DNA of 17,312 bases from Vibrio sp. 10N.286.49.B1 (GCF_002873335.1 NZ_MCUW01000015.1:1-17312); one strand, 5' to 3'. Shown: positions 1 to 8,660, counted from the first letter of the stretch. The notes: generated by a model from the sequence alone, not told the origin. Translations and numbers: made by a program.

Positions 1-7
1 AAGAATT

Positions 8-127
8 TGCTTGGCGACCATAGCGTTGTAGACCCACCTGATCCCATGCCGAACTCAGAAGTGAAATACAGTAGCGCCGATGGTAGTGTGGGGCTTCCCC
101 ATGTGAGAGTAGGACATCGCCAGGCTC
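8..127 (+). rRNA. rrf: 5S ribosomal RNA
   Basis: Structural RNA of the large ribosomal subunit. The sequence follows the gammaproteobacterial 5S pattern almost base for base, including the central CCCATGCCGAACTCAGAAGTG block and the GATGGTAGTGTGGGG segment. The two ends pair to form helix I: the TGCTTGGCG start with the CGCCAGGCT end. The first seven bases of the window are the remaining 23S-5S spacer, so the upstream 16S and 23S genes lie outside. The exact 3' end is uncertain by one or two bases. Confidence 0.97.
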
Positions 128-195
128 TAATTTCGTTGTTATCTTTTTAATGAAAGATGAGAACAAGAAATAGCATTATGCTGAATAGACACTGC

Positions 196-272
196 GGAGT
201 GGTAGTTCAGTTGGTTAGAATACCGGCCTGTCACGCCGGGGGTCGCGGGTTCGAGTCCCGTCCACTCCGCCA
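196..272 (+). tRNA. tRNA-Asp (anticodon GUC)
   Basis: A 77-base cloverleaf. The acceptor stem GGAGTGG (196-202) pairs with CCACTCC (262-268), followed by discriminator G269 and an encoded CCA (270-272). The anticodon GTC is at 230-232 in the CCTGTCACG loop, and the T arm carries GGTTCGAGTCC. It lies about 70 bases after the 5S gene and before a terminator, so it is the distal tRNA of the rRNA operon, an arrangement also known in some E. coli rrn operons. No second tRNA follows it. Confidence 0.98.
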
Positions 273-280
273 CTTATATT

Positions 281-310
281 AAGCCCTAGTCGAAAGACTA
301 GGGCTTTTTT
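281..310 (+). terminator. rRNA operon terminator
   Basis: An 11-bp perfect stem (281-291 with 296-306) is closed by a GAAA tetraloop and followed by a T run to 310. It sits nine bases after the tRNA CCA end, so it is the likely end of the rrn transcript. The stem begins with AA on the left, giving A-U pairs at the base. Confidence 0.93.
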
Positions 311-403
311 ACGTCTGTACAAAATAAAAATTAAGATTATTAGTCTTAAAGTATTTATTTTCACATAGTCGTCGATGTCTGTGAGCGCTATTAATGTTAA
401 GTG

Positions 404-434
404 TTAAAAAAGCTCAAGTGGGTAGCTTGAGCTT
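404..434 (-). terminator. lysC transcription terminator
   Basis: A 9-bp perfect stem (410-418 with 426-434) has a 7-base loop. On the - strand it is followed by a run of T (the A run at 405-410 on the + strand). It lies about 30 bases past the lysC stop codon. The stretch 311-403 between this terminator and the rRNA terminator is AT-rich and shows no gene or clear signal. Confidence 0.88.
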
Positions 435-465
435 AGGTTTAATGACGACTAGGTTCTACGTTACA

Positions 466-1815
466 TTATTCAAATAGGTCGACGTGCAGCCTTCTCACGG
501 CCTCTTTTGCCACTTCGGCATCAAGTAAGAAACATAAATTATGTGGACTTGCTCCGTAACAAATCATGCGAAGGTTAAATGCTTCGAGCGTGCCAAACAC
601 TGCTTTCGCTGATCCTTTCTTCTCGCTCATTTTATTACCAATTAAGGCTACTAGACTCAGGCCTTGTTTGACTTCTACCGTACAGAGCTCTTCTAATTCT
701 TGTTTTACATCGGCGGGTAGTTCAGGTGCGTGACCACTTGTGTCGGTCTGATCGAGTGTTAATGAGACGCTTACTTCTGATGTGGTGATAAGATCAACGG
801 AGATCTTATGCTTGGCAAGTATCGTGAAAACGTCTGCCAAAAATCCATAGGCTTGGAACATTTTAGGGTTACGTAGCGTAACCATCGTCTGATTATTACG
901 AAGCGCTAGTGCTCTGAATAGAGGCGCGCTTTCTACAGTTTGACGAACCCAAGTTCCACCGTCTTGTGGTGCTTTAGATGAGCCCACAAAAACTGGAATT
1001 TGATGCCTTAACGCTGGTAAAAGAGTGGATGGATGCAAGATTTTGGCACCAAAGTTAGCCATTTCAGAGGCTTCGCTAAAGCTAATCTCAGGGATTGGAC
1101 GAGCATTGGGGGCAATTCTAGGGTCGGTTGTATAGATACCAGGGACATCAGTCCAGATTTCTAGCCCACTTGCTTCGACTGCTTCCGCAATAAGTGCTGC
1201 ACTATAATCACTTCCTCCGCGACCTAGCGTTGTGGTCTCTCCATCAGCATCAGCACCAATGAACCCTTGTGTAATTACAACATGTTCCTGGCATAAAGGG
1301 ATTAGCTTGGTGTCTGCGAGTATTTTTGTTGCTTCAAGGTCTGGCTCGGCTTTTCCGTAGTTACTATCTGTTCTTAGTACTTCACGAATATCAAATCGAA
1401 TCGCGTTGATGCCACGTTCTTTCATAAGTTGTGAAAGGATGTGTGTTGACATTCTTTCACCACAAGCCACTAGGTGGTCGGTCAGTTTTGCGGTGACATC
1501 GATGCATGCTACTTCAGATAAAGTGGTGATTTTCTCTATGAGTGCATTAATACGATCTTTAATTGAGCTCGCGTCATTTAGGCTATCCATAATGTTGTCA
1601 TGGATAGATCTTAGTTTATCGATAAGCTCTGCTCTTCGGGCATCATCTTTTACGCCGTTAGCAAGCTCTACCAATATATTCGTCACGCCTGAACATGCAC
1701 TAATGACCACCAGTTTTGTTTCAGGATTATTTTCGATAATTTCAGCACAACGGCTCATTGCTTCGAAGTTGGCTACGCTTGTGCCACCAAATTTAGCTAC
1801 ATTGAATGCGCTCAC
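466..1815 (-). CDS. lysC: Lysine-sensitive aspartokinase III
   Basis: Phosphorylates L-aspartate to aspartyl phosphate, the first step of the lysine/threonine/methionine branch; the LysC type is feedback-inhibited by lysine. The 449-residue product equals the E. coli LysC length and aligns throughout from memory. The nucleotide/aspartate-binding KFGGTS is at residues 8-13, TTLGRGGSDY lies in the kinase domain, and the C-terminal ACT domains contain the LITTSEVSVSLTLD allosteric segment and the RMICYGAS segment. The GTG start at 1813-1815 is chosen because CTGGAG lies six bases upstream and the protein then begins SAFNVAKFGG. An ATG 33 bases further upstream, at 1848, has no good ribosome binding site. 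It is preceded by a lysine riboswitch, so control is at both RNA and enzyme level. Confidence 0.96.
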   Translation of the reverse strand: MSAFNVAKFGGTSVANFEAMSRCAEIIENNPETKLVVISACSGVTNILVELANGVKDDARRAELIDKLRSIHDNIMDSLNDASSIKDRINALIEKITTLSEVACIDVTAKLTDHLVACGERMSTHILSQLMKERGINAIRFDIREVLRTDSNYGKAEPDLEATKILADTKLIPLCQEHVVITQGFIGADADGETTTLGRGGSDYSAALIAEAVEASGLEIWTDVPGIYTTDPRIAPNARPIPEISFSEASEMANFGAKILHPSTLLPALRHQIPVFVGSSKAPQDGGTWVRQTVESAPLFRALALRNNQTMVTLRNPKMFQAYGFLADVFTILAKHKISVDLITTSEVSVSLTLDQTDTSGHAPELPADVKQELEELCTVEVKQGLSLVALIGNKMSEKKGSAKAVFGTLEAFNLRMICYGASPHNLCFLLDAEVAKEAVRRLHVDLFE

Positions 1816-1919
1816 AGTTTTCTCCAGGATTTCCAAATGTAATATCATGGGCTATTGCCCAACGTCCGATGTTTTGAAGAGAAATTAAGAGTAGAGGAAT
1901 ACAACAGTAGAATAGACCT

Positions 1920-2086
1920 CAGAAGCTCTTCACCAATGTGCTTGGTGACAGTTAAAGGGATTCAGCCCGTTTAACCGATAAACTAACTCATCAAATTTAG
2001 TTTATCTCGGCACTGCTCCCCATGGGTGATATGTATTGGAGTTGAAGCTCCACATTGTCACTTGCCTGGGCAGTGCTCCTCTTCTG
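1920..2086 (-). promoter_or_regulatory. Lysine riboswitch aptamer (L box)
   Basis: On the - strand this leader matches the E. coli lysC riboswitch in all conserved blocks: AGAAGAGG at the 5' end, CTGCCCA.GCAAGTGAC, GGGGAGCAGTGCCGAG, CGGGCTGAATCCC, CTGTCACC, and GAGCTTCTG at the 3' end. P1 is CAGAAG (2081-2086) pairing with CTTCTG (1920-1925). P5 is CACCAA paired with TTGGTG (1931-1947). The hairpin around 1980-2010 is a variable arm. The region between aptamer and lysC (1816-1919) has no U-tract terminator, so control is probably translational, perhaps with RNA decay as known for E. coli lysC. Lysine binding is expected to lower LysC synthesis. Confidence 0.93.
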
Positions 2087-2101
2087 CTTGATAGCGTGTT
2101 T

Positions 2102-2130
2102 ATTCAACGTTTTTACAATGAAAATGTCAA
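2102..2130 (-). promoter_or_regulatory. lysC sigma70-type promoter
   Basis: On the - strand a perfect -35 TTGACA (2125-2130) and a -10 TTGAAT (2102-2107, four of six matches) are 17 bases apart. Transcription would start near 2095, a few bases before the 5' strand of riboswitch helix P1, which is the expected position. No experimental support is visible in the sequence. Confidence 0.68.
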
Positions 2131-2267
2131 TGAAGAACGTGTAAATTAATAAAAATACTAGAAAGCAAAGTTGTTGCGAAATTGTTGATTTAAGATGCGT
2201 TGTAGAACAAACTATTTATCCTTAGAGATCTTTTACTCATTATTATTAGAAAATAAAAGGATTTGTT

Positions 2268-3386
2268 ATGACCATCTCTAGCTTTATCCCTCCACATCGA
2301 ACGCTTATGGGGCCGGGCCCCTCTGATATCTCACCACAAGTTTTACAAGCATTGAGCCGTCCGACAATTGGCCACCTCGACCCGTTGTTTATCGGAATGA
2401 TGGATGAGCTTAAGGTGTTACTCAAATATGCGTTTCAGACAGAGAATGACTTTACTATTGCTGTTTCTGCTCCTGGAAGCGCTGGTATGGAAACGTGCTT
2501 TGTCAATTTGATTGAACCTGGGGATAAGGTCATTGTCTGTCGTAACGGCGTGTTTGGCGACCGCATGAGAGAAAATGTGGTTCGCTGTGGCGGGCAAGCC
2601 ATTGTTGTTGATGACGAATGGGGGCAGCCAGTTTCTATTGATAAAGTCGAACGAGCGATCGAAGAAAACCCTGATGCGGTCTTATTAGCCTTTGTACATG
2701 CTGAGACTTCTACGGGTGCGGTGAGCGATGCAAAGCGCCTAGGACAGATAGCAAAGAAAAATAATATGCTGACGATAGTCGATGCCGTGACTTCGTTAGG
2801 TGGCGTACCTTTGCTTGTTGATGAGTGGCAACTCGATGCGGTTTATTCAGGTAGCCAAAAATGTCTTTCATGCGTCCCTGGTTTATCACCAGTGACACTC
2901 TCACCTTTGGCGATTGAAAGAATCAAAACTCGGAAAACGCCGGTGCAAAGTTGGTTTCTAGACCAAAGTTTAGTGTTGGGGTATTGGAGCGGTGAAGGAA
3001 AGCGAAGTTACCACCATACTGCACCCGTCAACAGCTTATATGCACTGCACGAATCGCTAGTACTGTTGAAAAATGAAGGGCTTGAGCGCGCGTGGCAACG
3101 ACACAAAGACATGCACTTATTATTGGCTGATGGTTTAGAGAAACTTGGGCTAACTTTTGTCGTCGAGAAAGAAAGCCGATTGCCTCAACTTAACGCCGTT
3201 TATTTTCCTGAGGGTGTCAATGACGCTGCTGTTCGTCAACAGCTTTTAGAAGAGTATAACCTGGAGATTGGTTCAGGCTTAGGCGCGCTTGCCGGTAAGG
3301 CATGGCGGATAGGGCTAATGGGGTATGCGGCACGCAAAGAAAACGTAGCGTTGTGCTTAAAAGCTCTCGAGTCTGTGTTGAAATAG
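2268..3386 (+). CDS. PLP aminotransferase, alanine/serine-glyoxylate family
   Basis: A 372-residue class V aminotransferase of the AGXT/serine-glyoxylate/serine-pyruvate family; members move an amino group from alanine or serine to glyoxylate or pyruvate. Visible landmarks are the N-terminal MGPGPSDISPQVL, the pyridine-nitrogen aspartate D172 in TIVDAVTSLGG, the Schiff-base lysine K198 in SGSQKCLSCVPG, YHHTAP near 248-253, and the carboxylate-binding arginine R347 in AWRIGLMG. No signal peptide is seen, so it is cytoplasmic. The start is supported by AAAAGGA seven bases upstream of the ATG. It diverges from lysC and ends at a bidirectional terminator, so it is monocistronic. I cannot fix the true substrate: alanine, serine, aspartate or 2-aminoethylphosphonate-like donors are all handled in this fold class, and the gene symbol is left open. 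Confidence 0.87.
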   Translation: MTISSFIPPHRTLMGPGPSDISPQVLQALSRPTIGHLDPLFIGMMDELKVLLKYAFQTENDFTIAVSAPGSAGMETCFVNLIEPGDKVIVCRNGVFGDRMRENVVRCGGQAIVVDDEWGQPVSIDKVERAIEENPDAVLLAFVHAETSTGAVSDAKRLGQIAKKNNMLTIVDAVTSLGGVPLLVDEWQLDAVYSGSQKCLSCVPGLSPVTLSPLAIERIKTRKTPVQSWFLDQSLVLGYWSGEGKRSYHHTAPVNSLYALHESLVLLKNEGLERAWQRHKDMHLLLADGLEKLGLTFVVEKESRLPQLNAVYFPEGVNDAAVRQQLLEEYNLEIGSGLGALAGKAWRIGLMGYAARKENVALCLKALESVLK

Positions 3387-3405
3387 TCTGCCGTCATATT
3401 AAATG

Positions 3406-3442
3406 AATAAAAAAAACCGAGAGTTATCACTCTCGGTTTTTT
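3406..3442. terminator. Bidirectional terminator (aminotransferase / valS)
   Basis: A 9-bp perfect stem ACCGAGAGT/ACTCTCGGT (3416-3424 with 3429-3437) has a 4-base loop. It is flanked by an A run on the left and a T run on the right, so it can stop transcripts from both sides. It lies about 30 bases past the aminotransferase stop and about 55 bases past the valS stop. Confidence 0.92.
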
Positions 3443-3494
3443 ACTATAATAGCCAGCGTTAATAGAAGCTTATGTGAAGCTTAATCATTACTCA

Positions 3495-6368
3495 TTAAAG
3501 TGAGGCAATGGTTTGTTTCTGTTCTTCTAGTTTAATTAACGTTTCTTTATAGCCGTCCAGTTTTTCACGTTCTTTAGTGATAACCGCTTCAGGCGCTTTC
3601 GCAACAAACCCTTCATTGCTTAGCTTGCCTTCAGTACGCTTAATCTCACCCTGAATCTTGCTCACTTCTTTATCGAGTCGTGCAAGTTCAGCATCCTTAT
3701 CGATAAGGCCAGCCATTGGAATCATCAGTTCAGATTTTCCAACAAGCTTGGTGGCACAAGCCGGTGTTTCTTCTCCAACCGCTAAAATCTTGATGTCATC
3801 AAGTTTGGCTAGAGAGGTTAGGACGATCTTGTTTGCTTCGATACGAGTAGCATCCGTCTCATCAGCAACCTTGATCATCACCTCTAAGCCTTTGCTTGGT
3901 GCGATGTCATATTCTGCACGAAGATTACGAATTGCCGTAATGAAAGTCTTAACCCACTCAATGTCGTCAACGATTTCAGCATTGAAGTTATCTTCATTAA
4001 ACTGAGGAAGTGCTTGAGTCATGATGGTCTCGCCTTCAACACCTTCAATCAATGGCTTAACACTCTGCCAGATTGATTCTGTGATATAAGGAAGCACAGG
4101 ATGAGCAAGGCGCAACGTTTTCTCTAGAACCGTGATAAGCGTGTAACGCGTTGCTTGTTGTTGAGCTTCAGTACCCTTCCAAAGAACAGGTTTAGTTAGC
4201 TCTAGGTACCAGTCACAGAATTGGTTCCAGATGAATTCATAAAGCGTGTTTGCCGCCATGTCTAGACGGTAGTTGTCTAGGTGAGCGTTAAACTCTTTTG
4301 CTGCAACTTCAAACTGAGATTCAATCCACTTATCGGCAAGAGAGAACTCCATGTTTGCACGGTCTTCGGTAGACAGTGACATGCCACAATCGTGCTCTTC
4401 TGTATTCATCAGTACGTAACGACTTGCGTTCCATAGCTTGTTACAGAAGTTACGGTAACCCTCTAGACGCTTCATATCCCAGTTGATATCGCGGCCAGTT
4501 GAAGCCATAGCAGCAAGCGTGAAACGCAGCGCATCCGTACCGTACGGTTCGATACCGTTTTCGAAAGTCTTACGTGTTGCTTTCTCGATCTTAGCCGCTA
4601 GTTTAGGTTGCATCATGTTGCCACAACGCTTTTCTACTAACTCTTCAAGGCCGATACCGTCAATCATGTCGATTGGGTCAAGCACGTTACCTTTCGACTT
4701 AGACATTTTATCGCCATTTTCATCACGGATAAGACCTGTCATGTAAACAGTTTTGAAAGGAACTTGAGCTTTGCCGTCTTCGTCTTTCACGAAGTGCATG
4801 GTCATCATGATCATGCGAGCAACCCAGAAGAAGATAATATCAAAACCCGATACTAGCACTTCAGATGGGTGGAATGTTTTCAGGGCTTCTGTATCTTCAG
4901 GCCAGCCTTGCGTGCCAAATGTCCAAAGTGCAGAAGAGAACCATGTATCCAGGACATCATTATCTTGCTTAAGCACAATAACAGGCGCTAGATTGTTCTT
5001 TTCACGCACTTCTTCTTCAGTGCGACCTACGTATACTTTTCCATCGTTGTCGTACCATGCTGGGATACGGTGGCCCCACCAAAGTTGACGAGAGATACAC
5101 CAGTCTTGCACATCACGCATCCACGCGAAGTACATGTTTTCGTATTGCTTAGGTACGAATTGGATCTCACCATCTTCAACGGCTTTAACAGCAGGCGCAG
5201 CAAGAGGAGCGGTACGCACATACCATTGGTCAGTCAGCATTGGTTCGATAACCACACCACCACGGTCGCCGTAAGGAACGGTTAGGTCGTGATCTTTGAT
5301 CTCTTCAAGAAGACCAAGTTCATCGAACTCAGCAACGATAGCTTTACGCGCAGCAAAACGCTCCATGCCTTGGTACTTAGCAGGGATTTCTGTTGAATAA
5401 ACATCGCTTTCTTCGCCGTTAGTCGTGAATACTTCAGCAGCATCACGGATATCAGCGTTGAACGTTAGGATGTTGATCATTGGTAGGTTGTTGCGCTTAC
5501 CTACTTCATAATCGTTAAAGTCATGAGCAGGTGTGACTTTCACACAACCCGTGCCTTTCTCCATGTCTGCGTGTTCATCACCTACAATAGGGATAAGGCG
5601 GTTAACAACAGGAAGTAGGATGTCTTTACCGATGAGATCTTTGTAACGAGGATCTTCTGGGTTAACCGCGACGCCAGTATCACCAAGCATGGTTTCTGGA
5701 CGAGTCGTAGCAACGACAATGTAGTCTTTACCATCAGCCGTTTTTACACCGTTCGCTAATGGGTAGCGGAAGTGCCACATGAAACCTTTTTTGTCTTTGT
5801 TTTCAACTTCAAGATCAGAAATTGCAGTGTGCAGTTTAGGATCCCAGTTTACTAGACGCTTACCACGGTAGATTAGGTCTTCTTCGTATAGACGAACAAA
5901 CACTTCTTGAGTTGCAGCCGATAGGCCATCGTCCATTGTGAATCGTTCACGATCCCAATCAACAGAAGCACCAAGACGACGCAGTTGCTGGGTGATCGTG
6001 CCACCAGACTCTGCTTTCCATTCCCAGATTTTATCGATAAACGCTTCACGACCGTAGTCGTGTTTTGTTTTGCCTTCTTCAGCAGCGATCTTACGCTCGA
6101 CAACCATTTGAGTGGCAATACCCGCGTGGTCGGTGCCGACTTGCCATAGCGTATTTTTACCTTTCATACGCTGTGCACGGATAAGCGTGTCCATGATGGT
6201 GTCTTGGAAGGCATGGCCCATGTGCAGGCTACCAGTGACGTTCGGTGGCGGGATCATGATGCTGTAAGCTTCTTTTGAGGTGTCACCGTGTGGCTTAAAG
6301 TAGCCTTTCTCTTCCCAAGCTTGATATAGGGCTTGTTCGATTGATGTTGGGTTGTATGTCTTTTCCAT
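3495..6368 (-). CDS. valS: Valine--tRNA ligase
   Basis: Class Ia aminoacyl-tRNA synthetase that charges tRNA-Val in the cytoplasm and edits mischarged threonine. The 957-residue product is close to E. coli ValS (951). The HIGH-type ATP motif is HMGH at residues 49-52 in [12 protein letters not shown], and KMSKS is at 554-558. The CP1 editing domain includes [16 protein letters not shown] and [12 protein letters not shown]. The tail (about 890-957) is a Lys/Glu-rich coiled coil typical of ValS. The start at 6368 (MEKTYNP) matches the E. coli N terminus. A longer reading from a TTG at 6416 adds 16 residues unlike the family and has an AAGG only one base away. The ribosome binding site before 6368 is weak. 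It follows holC by 97 bases. Confidence 0.97.
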   Translation of the reverse strand: MEKTYNPTSIEQALYQAWEEKGYFKPHGDTSKEAYSIMIPPPNVTGSLHMGHAFQDTIMDTLIRAQRMKGKNTLWQVGTDHAGIATQMVVERKIAAEEGKTKHDYGREAFIDKIWEWKAESGGTITQQLRRLGASVDWDRERFTMDDGLSAATQEVFVRLYEEDLIYRGKRLVNWDPKLHTAISDLEVENKDKKGFMWHFRYPLANGVKTADGKDYIVVATTRPETMLGDTGVAVNPEDPRYKDLIGKDILLPVVNRLIPIVGDEHADMEKGTGCVKVTPAHDFNDYEVGKRNNLPMINILTFNADIRDAAEVFTTNGEESDVYSTEIPAKYQGMERFAARKAIVAEFDELGLLEEIKDHDLTVPYGDRGGVVIEPMLTDQWYVRTAPLAAPAVKAVEDGEIQFVPKQYENMYFAWMRDVQDWCISRQLWWGHRIPAWYDNDGKVYVGRTEEEVREKNNLAPVIVLKQDNDVLDTWFSSALWTFGTQGWPEDTEALKTFHPSEVLVSGFDIIFFWVARMIMMTMHFVKDEDGKAQVPFKTVYMTGLIRDENGDKMSKSKGNVLDPIDMIDGIGLEELVEKRCGNMMQPKLAAKIEKATRKTFENGIEPYGTDALRFTLAAMASTGRDINWDMKRLEGYRNFCNKLWNASRYVLMNTEEHDCGMSLSTEDRANMEFSLADKWIESQFEVAAKEFNAHLDNYRLDMAANTLYEFIWNQFCDWYLELTKPVLWKGTEAQQQATRYTLITVLEKTLRLAHPVLPYITESIWQSVKPLIEGVEGETIMTQALPQFNEDNFNAEIVDDIEWVKTFITAIRNLRAEYDIAPSKGLEVMIKVADETDATRIEANKIVLTSLAKLDDIKILAVGEETPACATKLVGKSELMIPMAGLIDKDAELARLDKEVSKIQGEIKRTEGKLSNEGFVAKAPEAVITKEREKLDGYKETLIKLEEQKQTIASL

Positions 6369-6417
6369 AGCGTTCTGGATACTTAACTTATTAATTCTGT
6401 GAAAGAAATCTGCCAAA

Positions 6418-6467
6418 CCTTATAATTAAGCGTGATTATCGCTTACCTATAAGGATTGACCGTGATT
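6418..6467 (-). repeat. Imperfect direct repeat and hairpin in the valS leader
   Basis: Two related segments lie between holC and valS. Read on the + strand, copy A is CCTTATAATTAAGCGTGATT (6418-6437). Copy B (6446-6467) starts CCTATAAGG and ends GACCGTGATT. Between them, TAAGCG and CGCTTA (6427-6432 with 6440-6445) can form a 6-bp hairpin with a 7-base loop. Copy B reaches two bases into the holC stop codon. The TATAAG on the - strand could act as a -10, but no clear -35 was found, so promoter status is open. Confidence 0.5.
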
Positions 6468-6921
6468 AGGATTCGGTATGCTGAATCTCGATGGTCTGCA
6501 GCTGATAGCCTGCTTGTCGGTAAATTTTATACCTTTCTCGAGCAAGTTGCTTTGCTTTTTCTTCGCAAGGCACGAAGTCTACCACTTGAGCGAATGTCTG
6601 GGCAAAGGTTGAGTGCGTCTCGGCAACATTTATCACCAACTGACGATTCCAGCTCGGCTTTAAGCCATCAAATCCAATCTCTACAGGGGTGCCATTTTTA
6701 GGCCCCTCACCGACTAAATTGTGAGCGATAAACGCGCTAGCATCAATCTGCCAAAAGTATTCAGCCCAAGCTTCTGCGGAGACTCGGTCGGTGGCATTGA
6801 GATAGATTTTGGCACCTTGGCCAGTAAAGTGTCGGCAAAGATAATGAACATAAGCCAAAAAGCCTGGCTCTGTACTTTCCAAGCTTTCTTCTTCAACGAT
6901 ATAAAATGTTGCAGTTTGCAT
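6466..6921 (-). CDS. holC: DNA polymerase III subunit chi
   Basis: Chi subunit of the clamp-loader complex, which links the replicative polymerase (through psi, HolD) to single-strand binding protein. The 151-residue product is near the E. coli length (147). It shows the family pattern TATFYIVEE at the N terminus, CRHFTGQGAKIYLNATD, the FIAHNLVGEGP segment, and a conserved end YKIYRQAGYQLQ. No signal peptide or membrane segment is seen. It lies between pepA and valS as in E. coli. An AGG sits about seven bases before the ATG. The pepA terminator fills the 39-base gap upstream, so transcription must come from readthrough or from a promoter inside pepA. Confidence 0.94.
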   Translation of the reverse strand: MQTATFYIVEEESLESTEPGFLAYVHYLCRHFTGQGAKIYLNATDRVSAEAWAEYFWQIDASAFIAHNLVGEGPKNGTPVEIGFDGLKPSWNRQLVINVAETHSTFAQTFAQVVDFVPCEEKAKQLARERYKIYRQAGYQLQTIEIQHTES

Positions 6922-6936
6922 AACTACCTAAAAAGT

Positions 6937-6958
6937 AAAAGGGCCGTTAGGCCCTTTT
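6937..6958 (-). terminator. pepA terminator
   Basis: A 9-bp perfect stem AAAAGGGCC/GGCCCTTTT (6937-6945 with 6950-6958) has a 4-base GTTA loop on the + strand. On the - strand the stem is followed by TTTT and, after two bases, TTTTT. It starts only two bases beyond the pepA stop codon and lies just upstream of holC. Confidence 0.8.
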
Positions 6959-6960
6959 TT

Positions 6961-8469
6961 TTATTCTTCAGTTTCGTGGCCACTTCGATTGAGTAAGAAT
7001 TGGACAAGTAGGGAGACAGGGCGACCTGTTGATCCTTTCGCTTTACCTGATTTCCAAGCAGTGCCTGCAATATCTAAGTGTGCCCAATGATACTTCTTAG
7101 TGAAGCGGGATAAGAAACAACCTGCGGTAATTGTGCCACCAGGACGACCACCAATATTCGCCATATCGGCAAATGGGCTGCTAAGTTGTTCTTGGTACTC
7201 ATCGGCCATTGGTAGGCGCCAAGCGCGATCGCCAGCCTGCTCTGAAGCGTTAACCAGTTCATGAGACAATGGGTTATGGTTAGAAAGGACACCACTGATG
7301 TGATGACCCAGCGCGATAACACATGCACCGGTTAGCGTTGCAACATCAACAACACATTCAGGTTCAAAGCGCTCAACGTAAGTAAGGGCATCACAAAGCA
7401 CTAAGCGACCTTCTGCGTCGGTATTAAGTACTTCAACGGTTTGGCCTGACATCGTCGTTAGAATGTCACCAGGGCGATAAGCGTTACTACCAGGCATGTT
7501 TTCACAGCCGGCAAGAATACCAATCACATTGATAGGCAGGTTCAACTTTGCCAAGGCTTTCATGGTACCCATGACAGAAGCTGCACCACACATGTCATAC
7601 TTCATTTCATCCATGCCTTCACCTGGCTTGAGTGAAATACCACCTGAATCGAAGGTTAAACCTTTACCAATAAGTACGATAGGCTTTGCGTCAGAATCCG
7701 GGTTGCCTTTGTATTCCATGATAGACATTAGGGATTCATTTTTAGAACCGCGCCCAACGGCTAGATAAGAGGTCATCCCTAGCTTTTCCATCTCTTGCTC
7801 ACCAATGATCTTGGTGGTGACCGTCTCGTAATCGTCAGCAAGACGACGAGCCTGAGACGCTAAGTAGGCTGGATTTGCAATGTTAGGTGGCATGTTGCCA
7901 AGGTCTTTAGATGTCTTAACACCTGATGCAATCGCAAGACCATGAGAGATGGCTTTTTCGCCTAGGTTTAATTCTCGGCGTGTTGGCACATTGAAGACGA
8001 GTTTGCGCAAAGGACGGCGAGTTTCTGGTTTGTTGCTCTTGAACTGATCAAACGTGTAAAGACCATCTTTGGTTGCTTCAACAGCTTGACGTACTTTCCA
8101 GTAGGTATCACGACCTTTAACGTGTAACTCAGTTAAGAAACAAACGGCTTCCATTGAACCGGTTTCATTCAAGGTGCTGATTGTTTTTTGGATGATTTCT
8201 TTGTACTGACGTTCACCCAATTCTCTTTCTTTGCCACAGCCAACTAAAAGTACACGCTCTGAGAGCACACCTGGTACTTGATGCAATAGCAGCATTTGCC
8301 CTGGTTTACCTTCTAGGTCACCACGGCGTAGCAAAGAGCTAATATAGCCATCACTGATTTTATCAAGCTGCTCTGCAACCGGAGACAGACGACGTGGCTC
8401 AAATACACCAACGACAATGCATGCACTGCGTTGTTTCTCTGGACTGCCACTTTTAACACTAAACTCCAT
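6961..8469 (-). CDS. pepA: Leucyl aminopeptidase A (cytosol aminopeptidase)
   Basis: M17-family manganese/zinc aminopeptidase that removes N-terminal residues from peptides in the cytoplasm. In E. coli the hexamer also binds DNA, as an accessory factor in Xer recombination and as a repressor of carAB. The 502-residue product matches E. coli PepA (503). Metal and catalytic residues are in place: K269 in [11 protein letters not shown]274, D292 in KYDMCGA, and D351, E353 and R355 in NTDAEGRL. The N-terminal domain (about 1-165) is the DNA-binding/oligomerisation part. AGGAG lies five bases before the ATG. It diverges from lptF and ends directly at a terminator. Confidence 0.96.
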   Translation of the reverse strand: MEFSVKSGSPEKQRSACIVVGVFEPRRLSPVAEQLDKISDGYISSLLRRGDLEGKPGQMLLLHQVPGVLSERVLLVGCGKERELGERQYKEIIQKTISTLNETGSMEAVCFLTELHVKGRDTYWKVRQAVEATKDGLYTFDQFKSNKPETRRPLRKLVFNVPTRRELNLGEKAISHGLAIASGVKTSKDLGNMPPNIANPAYLASQARRLADDYETVTTKIIGEQEMEKLGMTSYLAVGRGSKNESLMSIMEYKGNPDSDAKPIVLIGKGLTFDSGGISLKPGEGMDEMKYDMCGAASVMGTMKALAKLNLPINVIGILAGCENMPGSNAYRPGDILTTMSGQTVEVLNTDAEGRLVLCDALTYVERFEPECVVDVATLTGACVIALGHHISGVLSNHNPLSHELVNASEQAGDRAWRLPMADEYQEQLSSPFADMANIGGRPGGTITAGCFLSRFTKKYHWAHLDIAGTAWKSGKAKGSTGRPVSLLVQFLLNRSGHETEE

Positions 8470-8510
8470 GCGTACTCCTACATCCTAAAGACAAATAGAA
8501 CTAAATGTTG

Positions 8511-8524
8511 GATAATCAATTATC
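8511..8524. promoter_or_regulatory. Inverted repeat in the pepA-lptF intergenic region
   Basis: GATAATCAATTATC has 6-base arms around a 2-base centre. It overlaps the proposed pepA -10 and lies downstream of the pepA transcription direction. It could be an operator, but it could equally be chance in an AT-rich gap. E. coli PepA is a DNA-binding protein that represses itself, so autoregulation is one possibility. Confidence 0.35.
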
Positions 8525-8547
8525 AATGTTTGAATCATAGTCCCCAA
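8519..8547 (-). promoter_or_regulatory. pepA: Candidate pepA promoter
   Basis: On the - strand TTGGGG (8542-8547, three of six matches to the -35) and GATAAT (8519-8524, five of six to the -10) are 17 bases apart, about 50 bases before the pepA start codon. The weak -35 keeps confidence low. It overlaps the lptF promoter region. Confidence 0.42.
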
Positions 8548-8560
8548 TTCGGCCTATAAT
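8530..8560 (+). promoter_or_regulatory. Candidate lptF-lptG promoter
   Basis: A perfect -10 TATAAT (8555-8560) follows a TTGAAT -35 (8530-8535, four of six) with a long 19-base spacer. The start would be near 8567, leaving a leader of about 95 bases before the GTG of lptF. The leader is A-rich and shows no strong hairpin. Confidence 0.55.
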
Positions 8561-8660
8561 CGTAAGATAAGAATTGATCCAAAAAGTAAAAAATAAAAGG
8601 TTTATCCGAAAACTATAGCGATTCAACCAAAAAAACAAGTTTTGTATAGGTGTTTTCACT

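Noticed and set aside
171..182. Small AGCAT/ATGCT palindrome between 5S and tRNA-Asp.
   Set aside because: Five base pairs around one base in a spacer is easily due to chance; it may only be an RNA-processing context.
1816..1848. Upstream ATG start for lysC adding 11 residues.
   Set aside because: The GTG at 1815 has a well-placed CTGGAG and gives the exact E. coli length; the extension is not family-like.
1406..1888. A 160-codon open frame on the + strand opposite lysC.
   Set aside because: It lies antisense to a clear full-length aspartokinase, has no recognisable family features, and is explained as a shadow frame.
4483..5285. Several 70-105 codon frames on the + strand opposite valS.
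   Set aside because: They are antisense to a conserved synthetase and carry no ribosome sites or domain signs.
6369..6416. Longer valS reading from a TTG at 6416.
   Set aside because: The extra 16 residues do not match ValS N termini and the AAGG before it is too close to the TTG.
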